7,428 bases of DNA from Bacteriovoracaceae bacterium UBA6261 (GTDB lineage: Bacteria > Bdellovibrionota > Bacteriovoracia > Bacteriovoracales > Bacteriovoracaceae), in contig DJVH01000003.1 of NCBI GenBank assembly GCA_002440825.1, positions 1 to 7,428 on the forward strand, read 5' to 3'. Shown here piece after piece: positions 1-5,350 of the stretch. Positions within the stretch are counted from its first letter, which is position 1; each line of letters opens with the position of its first letter. The position numbers and the translations under genes are program-made. The notes below the pieces were generated by a model that was not told where the DNA came from, made no database searches, and was given only the letters and a program-made list of their open reading frames with translations.

Positions 1-28
1 GGCAGTTCGATTCTGCCCCAAGCCACCA
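1..28 (+). tRNA. 3' end of a tRNA (5' part outside the window)
   Basis: The first 17 bases form a perfect T-arm: a 5-bp stem (GGCAG/CTGCC) closing the loop TTCGATT, which matches the TTCRANT consensus. Seven bases of acceptor 3' strand (CCAAGCC, 18-24), an A discriminator (25) and an encoded CCA (26-28) follow. The matching 5' acceptor strand would read GGCTTGG and lies to the left of the window, with the anticodon, so the isotype cannot be named. No clear T-run terminator follows within the 58 bases before the next gene, so read-through into that gene is possible. Confidence 0.85.
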
Positions 29-86
29 AAATCTCCCCTTTAAAAATCACCTTCATTAATTGCGAAACTTGTGAAATCCTCATTTC

Positions 87-404
87 ATGAACACTTTTAA
101 TGCATTCATTTTTTCCACACTCTTCGTTTTTCAGGCCTGCGCTCACAAACCCGAACCGGCCAAAATCGGTGATGAGCATATCGATGTTCCCCCTATGTCA
201 ATGTCTAAGGCCCGCAGTGAGGCCCTGGGCAATCCGCACCCTAGTGTGATTAAACCGACCATTGATCCAAAGAAATGCACGTGTGTTCAATTATGGATGC
301 CTGTCTGTGGTGAAAATGGAAAGACCTATTCCAATTCCTGCTTTGCTGAATGCGCCGGCGTAAAATACAAGCAGGGTTCCTGTCAAAAAGATCTTACAGA
401 CTGA
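87..404 (+). CDS. Kazal-type serine protease inhibitor domain lipoprotein
   Basis: A small exported protein of 105 residues. Residues 1-17 are a hydrophobic signal segment ending in FQA-C18, a lipobox-like cleavage site with a non-consensus Phe at -3, so lipidation at C18 is likely but not certain. Ala at +2 would suit outer-membrane sorting by the Lol pathway. After a linker (19-62), residues 64-99 hold six cysteines (64, 66, 74, 85, 89, 99) with PVCG, TYSNSC and AEC, the Kazal pattern. Aligned on the spacing between the second and third cysteines, the P1 reactive-site residue would be Gln68, not the Lys/Arg of trypsin inhibitors. Family knowledge suggests binding of a serine protease; the target is unknown. 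An in-frame TGA at 72-74 excludes a longer start, and the signal peptide supports ATG 87. There is no good Shine-Dalgarno sequence and no Lys/Arg before the hydrophobic core, both atypical. The stop overlaps the convergent gene by 11 bp. Confidence 0.82.
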   Translation: MNTFNAFIFSTLFVFQACAHKPEPAKIGDEHIDVPPMSMSKARSEALGNPHPSVIKPTIDPKKCTCVQLWMPVCGENGKTYSNSCFAECAGVKYKQGSCQKDLTD

Positions 405-412
405 GATCTTTT
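386..412. terminator. Candidate bidirectional terminator across two convergent stop codons
   Basis: AAAAGATCT (386-394) and AGATCTTTT (404-412) are perfect reverse complements separated by 9 bases. Read from either strand the hairpin ends in a T-run, as expected for a shared terminator between convergent genes. The stem is AT-rich, with only two G-C pairs, so it would be weak on its own. It contains the stop codons of both genes (402-404 on +, 394-396 on -). Confidence 0.4.
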
Positions 413-1422
413 AAAATTTCGCGGGCCGCGAGATGGGCAAAAGTGAATCCATTTTTATAAAATCCGCTGATCATATAAATGTTTTTTGCGGGATCAAGAG
501 CTTTATAAATCGGGCGGCGTTGTCTGCCTTTATGGCGAAGACCTGTCACCATTTTAAAATCGTCCAGTTCACCGATTTCCACGGCCAGGTGATTTTTAAA
601 TAGAGAAATAAGAGCTTTTAAGCCTTCAAAATCGCCGTTTAAAAAAGCACCTTTTTGGGAGACACTCCCTATGACCAATTGCTTTTCATTGGAGCGATAA
701 ACGCATTTTTGACCGTCGAGCGTGATAAAAAATGAAGGGCGATTCAAATCGATGGTTCGTTCAAGATAAGAGCCGGAGAGAACTCCAGTGGGGGCCATTT
801 CTTCGGTTTTGAAAAAATGGGAAAAGATTTTTGAATAGGCCCCTGTTCCCAAAAGAATTTTTTTGGCCATGTGAACTTCACCGTTTAAAAGAGTGAGTTC
901 CACATGACCTCGATCATTGATTTCAAACGATCGCACGAAATTCTTTGTGCGAGTCAGTTCAAAAGAATTCAATTTTTCTTCCATCCATAACTTAAAAGTC
1001 GCTGGTGAAATCTGATAGGAAGGCATTTCTACGCCTGTCATTTCTTTTTTGAGTAAATCAGATTTAATTGAGGAAAGATGATTGTATCTGCGGAGAAGTT
1101 TTTCTTCTTCATCAGGATGTGAGTGAAGAATATATTGGACAACTTCCTCAATTCCTGAAGGATGATGTTTTTTAAAAAATTCTTCAAATAAAAAATAAGA
1201 CTCGCGCAGTTCATTTCCCAGAGGAGAAATCCCCTCTTCAATTCCCGAAAGCGCGACTGTCGCGGTTGTGCGCACACTGCACGGAGGAGAAATTTCGTCA
1301 GCATAAATCTGACCAACAGAAAAATTCTGATTTTTTATTACAGCTGCTTTCTGGTTAAATAATTCAAATAGAAATGTCTGCGCAGCAAGACCATTTCCCA
1401 CTACTATTAAATCGTAGATCAC
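394..1422 (-). CDS. FAD-dependent oxidoreductase, DAO (D-amino-acid/glycine oxidase-like) superfamily
   Basis: A 342-residue flavoprotein-like enzyme. The N-terminus begins with a beta strand and the dinucleotide-binding motif VVGNGLAA (7-14). LLGTGAYSK (190-198) resembles the conserved ATGAWS segment of the family. Near the C-terminus, GLR (294-296) followed by RRPIYKA (302-308), then ISGFYKNGF (318-326), resemble the GLRP...P and GHYRNGILL segments of glycine oxidase (ThiO) and other DAO proteins. The substrate cannot be deduced. Two oddities are an Ala in place of the third Gly of GxGxxG, and no acidic residue at the end of the second strand (VIKN, 28-31), where the FAD ribose-binding Glu is normally found. 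The start is GTG at 1420-1422, chosen because GAGGAG lies 5 nt upstream and the Rossmann strand starts at once. No thiamine genes adjoin it. It is divergent from tex and convergent with the Kazal gene. Superfamily is well supported; role is unknown. Confidence 0.8.
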   Translation of the reverse strand: MIYDLIVVGNGLAAQTFLFELFNQKAAVIKNQNFSVGQIYADEISPPCSVRTTATVALSGIEEGISPLGNELRESYFLFEEFFKKHHPSGIEEVVQYILHSHPDEEEKLLRRYNHLSSIKSDLLKKEMTGVEMPSYQISPATFKLWMEEKLNSFELTRTKNFVRSFEINDRGHVELTLLNGEVHMAKKILLGTGAYSKIFSHFFKTEEMAPTGVLSGSYLERTIDLNRPSFFITLDGQKCVYRSNEKQLVIGSVSQKGAFLNGDFEGLKALISLFKNHLAVEIGELDDFKMVTGLRHKGRQRRPIYKALDPAKNIYMISGFYKNGFTFAHLAAREILKDLSL

Positions 1423-1427
1423 GTTTT

Positions 1428-1433
1428 CTCCTC
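1428..1433 (-). promoter_or_regulatory. Ribosome binding site fixing the GTG start of the oxidoreductase
   Basis: The minus strand reads GAGGAG, then AAAAC, then GTG. This strong Shine-Dalgarno sequence with 5-nt spacing decides for the non-ATG start at 1422. Confidence 0.7.
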
Positions 1434-1464
1434 GAAAAACTTGGGCGAGACCTATACTAGCGTA

Positions 1465-1493
1465 TTGCCAACAGTTTTTAAAATGATTATCGT
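1465..1493 (+). promoter_or_regulatory. Weak candidate sigma-70-type promoter for tex
   Basis: TTGCCA (1465-1470, 5 of 6 matches to TTGACA) is followed after 17 bases by TATCGT (1488-1493, 4 of 6 to TATAAT). Transcription would start near 1500, giving a leader of about 50 nt that carries the 1507-1518 palindrome. The -10 element is poor, so this is only a candidate. A minus-strand promoter for the oxidoreductase should lie in the same 130-bp gap, but only 4-of-6 matches are visible for either box. Confidence 0.25.
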
Positions 1494-1506
1494 TTTACCT
1501 TCACAC

Positions 1507-1518
1507 AATTAGCTAATT
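1507..1518. repeat. Perfect 12-bp palindrome in the divergent intergenic region
   Basis: AATTAGCTAATT equals its own reverse complement. It lies 34 bases before the tex start, in the leader or promoter zone between two divergent genes. The size and position suit a dimeric regulator's operator, but no regulator gene is present in the window. Confidence 0.45.
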
Positions 1519-1537
1519 ACGACGATACACGATTTTT

Positions 1538-1543
1538 AAGGAG
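1538..1543 (+). promoter_or_regulatory. Ribosome binding site of tex
   Basis: AAGGAG ends 9 bases before ATG 1553, a consensus Shine-Dalgarno sequence at normal spacing that fixes the tex start. Confidence 0.75.
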
Positions 1544-1552
1544 ATTCACTTC

Positions 1553-3874
1553 ATGTCACTCGAACAAAATGCAGTCATTTTTGCCGCACAAGAAACAAAT
1601 CTGAATGCCAGATCAGTTCTCGCCGTTTTGAACCTGCTTATCACTGAGCAGTCGACTGTTCCGTTTGTGGCCCGTTACCGTAAAGAAGTCACAGGTGGAA
1701 TGGATGAAGTTCAAATCAGAGCGATTCATGAATCGTATGAAAATTATATAGAACGCGAAAAACGCAGAGAATACATTCTTGATGCTATTAAAAAAATGGA
1801 ACAACTGACTCCGGAACTTGAAAAGAAAATCAAGGCCGCTGATACAATCAACCAGCTGGAAGATTTATACGCTCCATACAAAGCAAAAAAGAAATCAAAA
1901 GGAATGATGGCCAAAGAAGCAGGACTCGATCCATTGGCAGAAATGATTCTCACAACTCCTGCAACCAAACAACAACTGAAAGATCAGTTCGGCGATAAAT
2001 TCAATAAACCGGAATTCAAAATCAATTCGTTTGAAGATGCGTACGCCGGTGCTTTCGATATCATCATCGAAACAATGGCCCACGATCCGGAAGTGAAAGA
2101 ACAGCTTCGTAAAGACTACTGGGCAGATGCTCTGATCAAGTCAACGAAACGTGATAAAGCGGAAGAAGAAGATAAAGACTGGATGAAATACAAAGACTAT
2201 TTTGAGTTTTCTCAAAAAGCTTCTGATCTGAAAGAACCAAAAGCGTCTCACCGCTTTTTAGCTATCAGAAGAGGAATGACGTCTAAAACATTGAAGGTCG
2301 ATGTTGTCTTTCCGGAAGAAGTGGCGACAGGTCTTCTCAGAAAAAAGTTCTTTGATAAGGGCGGTCTTGGCTGTCAGACAGACCTCGAGCTCGCTGCTAA
2401 AAAAGCTTACCTGAACTATATTCACCCAAGTCTTGATCTCGAAATTAAATCAGAACTTAAAAGACTTTCTGATGAAACCGCGATCAACGTTTTTGGTGTT
2501 AACTTGAAAAACCTTCTTCTTCAGCCTTACTTAGGCCCAAAAGCTGTTGTCGGTGTGGATCCGGGGGTTCGTACAGGTTGTAAAGTTGTTATCATCGATA
2601 ATACCGGAAAACTTCTCGGCGATTGTGTTATCTATCCTCACGAACCAAGAATGCAGGTGAAAGAATCAGCTTCCATTCTTCAGGCGATCATTGAGCAATT
2701 TAAAGTTGAACATATCGCAATCGGTTCCGGAACTTACGGACGCGAGACTCTGCAATTCATCATGGACAATGTTCCGGCAGTGAAAGCAGGAAAAACAAAC
2801 GCGACTCTTATTTCAGAAGCGGGAGCATCTGTGTACTCGGCAAGTGAGCTTGCTGCAAGTGAATTCCCGGATAAAGACGTTACAGTCAGAGGGGCCGTTT
2901 CCATTGCAAGACGTTTCCAGGATCCTCTTGCTGAACTTGTAAAAATTGATCCGAAATCTATCGGTGTTGGTCAGTACCAGCACGATGTGAATCAGGCGAG
3001 ACTTAAAAAATCACTGGAAGGCGTTGTCGAATCGTGTGTTAACTTTGTTGGCGTCGATTTGAATACAGCTTCAGCTCCTCTTCTTGCATACGTTTCAGGC
3101 ATCGGTCCAGCTCTTGCCGGAAACGTTGTAAAATTCAGAGAAACAAACGGTCAGTTTAAATCAAGAAAAGATATTTTAAAAATTCCAAGATTCTCGGCGA
3201 AAATTTTTGAACAAGCGGCGGGCTTTCTTCGTATTTATAACGGAGAGGAACCTCTTGATGGAACGTTCATTCACCCTGAACGTTACGATGTCATTTCAGC
3301 CTGGGCAAAAAAGAATAATACAAATGTGAAAGAACTTTTGGCGAGTAAAGATCTGATTGCAAAATTGGAACGCGATCACGATTTCAAAGCTGAAGTTGGT
3401 GAGTTTACTTTTAACGATATCGTAAAATCGTTGAAAGCTCCTTCACAGGATCCGAGAACTGAATTCAAATCATTCGAATACAGAAAAGACGTTTCAAAAA
3501 TTACTGATCTTAAAATCGGTGAATGGTATCCAGGATTAGTCACAAACATCACTCAGTTTGGCGCTTTCGTGGATATCGGGATCAAGGAAAATGGTCTTCT
3601 CCACGTTTCACAAATTTCCGACAACTATGTTGACGACGCCATGACTGCTCTTAAAGTCGGTCAGGAAGTCAAAGTTCAGGTTCTCGATATCGATTACGAT
3701 CGCGGAAGAATTTCCCTGACAGCAAAACAGGGCCAGCAGGCAAACCGCGCAGCTCAGGCAGCACCTGGAACTCGCCCGTCAGGCAAAGGCCAGGGACAAA
3801 AAGAAGTGAAATTACCGGCGCAACAGAATTTGAAAAACAATGCGTTTGCCGGTTTAAAAAATTTAAAATTGTAA
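1553..3874 (+). CDS. tex: Tex family RNA-binding transcription accessory protein
   Basis: This 773-residue cytoplasmic protein has the full Tex layout and usual family length. The helical Tex-N region (about 1-200) includes STVPFVARYRKE (34-45). The YqgF/RNase H-like domain (about 331-455) has GVDPGVRTG (334-342), IGSGTYGRET (390-399) and SEAGASVYSASE (421-432). The helix-hairpin-helix region (about 490-560) contains VSGIGPALA (514-522) and GQFKSRKDIL (533-542). The S1 RNA-binding domain (about 655-726) has ITQFGAFVDIG (666-676) and GLLHVSQIS (681-689). A roughly 45-residue, Gln/Lys/Ala-rich tail follows. Tex proteins bind nucleic acid and the transcription machinery; in several pathogens they affect toxin or virulence gene expression. 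The bacterial YqgF fold in Tex is generally not shown to be an active nuclease. It is probably co-transcribed with the small lipoprotein 19 bases downstream. No truncation or frameshift is seen. Confidence 0.97.
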   Translation: MSLEQNAVIFAAQETNLNARSVLAVLNLLITEQSTVPFVARYRKEVTGGMDEVQIRAIHESYENYIEREKRREYILDAIKKMEQLTPELEKKIKAADTINQLEDLYAPYKAKKKSKGMMAKEAGLDPLAEMILTTPATKQQLKDQFGDKFNKPEFKINSFEDAYAGAFDIIIETMAHDPEVKEQLRKDYWADALIKSTKRDKAEEEDKDWMKYKDYFEFSQKASDLKEPKASHRFLAIRRGMTSKTLKVDVVFPEEVATGLLRKKFFDKGGLGCQTDLELAAKKAYLNYIHPSLDLEIKSELKRLSDETAINVFGVNLKNLLLQPYLGPKAVVGVDPGVRTGCKVVIIDNTGKLLGDCVIYPHEPRMQVKESASILQAIIEQFKVEHIAIGSGTYGRETLQFIMDNVPAVKAGKTNATLISEAGASVYSASELAASEFPDKDVTVRGAVSIARRFQDPLAELVKIDPKSIGVGQYQHDVNQARLKKSLEGVVESCVNFVGVDLNTASAPLLAYVSGIGPALAGNVVKFRETNGQFKSRKDILKIPRFSAKIFEQAAGFLRIYNGEEPLDGTFIHPERYDVISAWAKKNNTNVKELLASKDLIAKLERDHDFKAEVGEFTFNDIVKSLKAPSQDPRTEFKSFEYRKDVSKITDLKIGEWYPGLVTNITQFGAFVDIGIKENGLLHVSQISDNYVDDAMTALKVGQEVKVQVLDIDYDRGRISLTAKQGQQANRAAQAAPGTRPSGKGQGQKEVKLPAQQNLKNNAFAGLKNLKL

Positions 3875-3893
3875 TTGAGGAGAAATTTGTAAA

Positions 3894-4124
3894 ATGAAAA
3901 CTGTGATCCTACTAGCTGGTCTTGCAGGCCTGATGACACTGGCCTCTTGTGCTCAAATTGAAAAAGCGACTGAAAAATGGAAAACGCCAGAGACGAATTC
4001 GTCTGCGGCCGCTTCAACTACTACAACTTCTTCAACATCGCCTGAAACGAAAAAAGAAGAAAAGACGACAGTGAAAAAAACAAAGAAGAAAAAGAAAGCG
4101 ACTACAACTGAAAAGACAAAATAA
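3894..4124 (+). CDS. Small lipoprotein with Ser/Thr-rich linker and Lys-rich tail
   Basis: A 76-residue protein of unknown family. A clear lipoprotein signal peptide (K2, hydrophobic core 4-16, lipobox LASC with C19) is followed by Ala at +2, predicting the outer membrane by the Escherichia coli Lol rule. The mature part is only 58 residues. A short charged helix-prone stretch (about 21-31) leads to a Ser/Thr/Ala-rich linker (35-49) and a tail (51-76) with 12 lysines out of 26, including five in a row at 64-68. Such a tail could bind anionic polymers (peptidoglycan, LPS or nucleic acid), but that is inference. GAGGAG (3877-3882) lies 11 nt before the ATG. The 19-bp gap to tex suggests one transcript, ended by the hairpin at 4132. 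Low-complexity sequence limits homology recognition. The coding potential is supported by signal, RBS and terminator. Confidence 0.75.
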   Translation: MKTVILLAGLAGLMTLASCAQIEKATEKWKTPETNSSAAASTTTTSSTSPETKKEEKTTVKKTKKKKKATTTEKTK

Positions 4125-4131
4125 CTTTATG

Positions 4132-4188
4132 GGTTCCAACACACTTTCCTGTATGCATCGCTTACTGAAAAGTGTGTTGGAACCTTTT
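4132..4188 (+). terminator. Long-stem hairpin terminator after the tex-lipoprotein unit
   Basis: GGTTCCAACACACTTT (4132-4147) pairs perfectly over 16 bp with 4169-4184, around a 21-base loop, and TTTT (4185-4188) follows. It begins 8 bases after the lipoprotein stop and its T-run contains the first bases of the opposing permease stop codon (4187-4189 on the minus strand). The stem is longer and the loop larger than in typical intrinsic terminators. On the minus strand there is no T-run directly after the stem, so termination of the permease transcript there is less certain. Confidence 0.7.
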
Positions 4189-5350
4189 AAGAGATGCTGC
4201 GAACGTGAGAAAGGAAATCGTGTTCGCGTTTAAATTGCGCCAGAGCGAACTTCACAAAGAAAAAGGAAATCAGATAAGGGACGAAGAAAGACACAAGTAA
4301 TCCTTTCATCGTAATAAGAATCGGAATTTTCCGATCGACAAAAACATCCGGCATAATTTCCGGCGCGAAGTGATCAAAGAGATAAAGAAACAATAATCCC
4401 GCCAACACTCCACTTAAAATTGAAAGCAAGCTCATCAGATGCAAAAAATATTTTGTCGAGCGATTGATCTTGTCGTGGCTTGCTCCCAGAATCCAGAAGC
4501 TTGATAAATCGGTTTTGATTTTGTTGAAGAAGATAAGAAGGCCTGAAGAAATACACAGCGAGACTAATAAGCTCATCGCTGCAAATAAGAAGACCATAAC
4601 TGTGGCCTCGAGATTGAGGGCCCACACCAGCGTTTTGTTTTCATCTTCCCAGGTCATGAGGCGTGCTTCTTTGGGAAGGAGAGATTTGAGTGATTCAAAA
4701 TCTCCTGCTGAATAAATACGCAGGCGGTTCACCATTTTGTTCTGGATGAGATTTTGTATAAGCGGCAGTCTCACCCACATGTGATACATGTCGATTTCGG
4801 GAACGTCGGAACTGAATGTCCGGTCAATGCGCACCGATTGACTGCGGGGAATATCTCCCAAGAGTTCATCTACGTGCGAAGGCGAAATTAATTCCAGCGT
4901 TTCAGGAGGCGCCACACCCACTTTATACGCGAGTTCCATCGGCATCATCGCCTCGAACTTCACCTTACTTGAATCATTCATTAAAAATGGCGGAATAAAG
5001 CCTTTTAAATCAATTCCGTGAACAATCACCGGCGTGATATACGTCTGGTAGCGAAGAAGAAGTTCGATTTCGTATTCGCGGGTGTAATTGAGTTTTTTTT
5101 CGGTGAGAAGTTTTTCGATGTCTTTAAGCTTTGAACTATCAGCTTCGCTTTTATAAAGGATCGTCGCACGCCCTATCACCGCTTTTGATCTCTCCATCAA
5201 TTTATTCTGCAGGCCCCCCATCGTACTTTGAAGAACAATCAAGGCAAAGCTCGAGATAAAAAGACCAACGACTGCCAGGATCAGCAGTCGTTGTCTATTT
5301 TTTGCAGATATAATGAAAAAGAAAAAATACTTGAGATAGGTTTTAAACAC
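4187..5350 (-). CDS. LolC/LolE-type lipoprotein-releasing ABC transporter permease
   Basis: A 387-residue inner-membrane protein, close to the roughly 400 residues usual for LolC/LolE. Layout: a short cytoplasmic N-terminus with basic residues, TM1 (about 22-44) running into STMGGLQNKL (42-51), a large periplasmic domain (about 45-245), and three C-terminal TM segments (about 249-275, 300-326, 345-368) of the FtsX-like domain. WEDENKTLVWALNLE (234-248) and the ILGAS loop (287-291) match positions conserved in LolC/LolE. With a LolD ATPase, such permeases extract lipoproteins from the inner membrane and pass them to LolA. No LolD, LolA or second permease is in the window, so it could be an orphan or a related FtsX-family exporter subunit. 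The start is GTG 5350: an in-frame TGA lies five codons upstream and the next Met would remove TM1. The RBS is weak (AAGG), and the start overlaps the fadJ stop by one base, implying translational coupling. Confidence 0.83.
   Translation of the reverse strand: MFKTYLKYFFFFIISAKNRQRLLILAVVGLFISSFALIVLQSTMGGLQNKLMERSKAVIGRATILYKSEADSSKLKDIEKLLTEKKLNYTREYEIELLLRYQTYITPVIVHGIDLKGFIPPFLMNDSSKVKFEAMMPMELAYKVGVAPPETLELISPSHVDELLGDIPRSQSVRIDRTFSSDVPEIDMYHMWVRLPLIQNLIQNKMVNRLRIYSAGDFESLKSLLPKEARLMTWEDENKTLVWALNLEATVMVFLFAAMSLLVSLCISSGLLIFFNKIKTDLSSFWILGASHDKINRSTKYFLHLMSLLSILSGVLAGLLFLYLFDHFAPEIMPDVFVDRKIPILITMKGLLVSFFVPYLISFFFVKFALAQFKREHDFLSHVRSIS
5256..5300 (-). terminator. Terminator-like hairpin inside the permease coding region
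   Basis: On the minus strand CAACGACTGC (5293 to 5284) and GCAGTCGTTG (5275 to 5266) form a perfect 10-bp stem with an 8-base loop. Allowing one bulged G, the stem extends by AGAC/GTCT to 13 bp, and T's from the A-run at 5258-5262 follow at once. This has the form of an intrinsic terminator, located about 50-90 nt after the GTG start, over codons 18-31. Codon constraint could produce it by chance, so function as an attenuator is an inference. Confidence 0.35.

Noticed and set aside
29..86. Promoter for the Kazal gene just after the tRNA
   Set aside because: ATTAAT-like and TTGCGA-like elements exist, but none has a partner at correct spacing upstream of the start codon; transcription from the tRNA promoter is equally possible.
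1..86. tRNA 3' end as an integration (att) site
   Set aside because: No second copy of the tRNA end was seen in the window and no integrase or phage-like gene is present.
1038..1316. Second minus-strand frame of 92 codons inside the oxidoreductase gene
   Set aside because: It is a shifted frame of the same strand as a gene with clear DAO motifs; its translation is low-complexity and recognisable only as a shadow.
4464..4998. Two plus-strand frames opposite the permease gene
   Set aside because: They mirror the periplasmic domain and second transmembrane region of the permease, without signal, domain or RBS support.
5093..5100. Run of eight T's (A8 in the permease mRNA) as a programmed slippage site
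   Set aside because: The frame reads through normally as Glu-Lys-Lys-Leu and the downstream sequence has all family motifs in the same frame; there is no second frame that would make sense.
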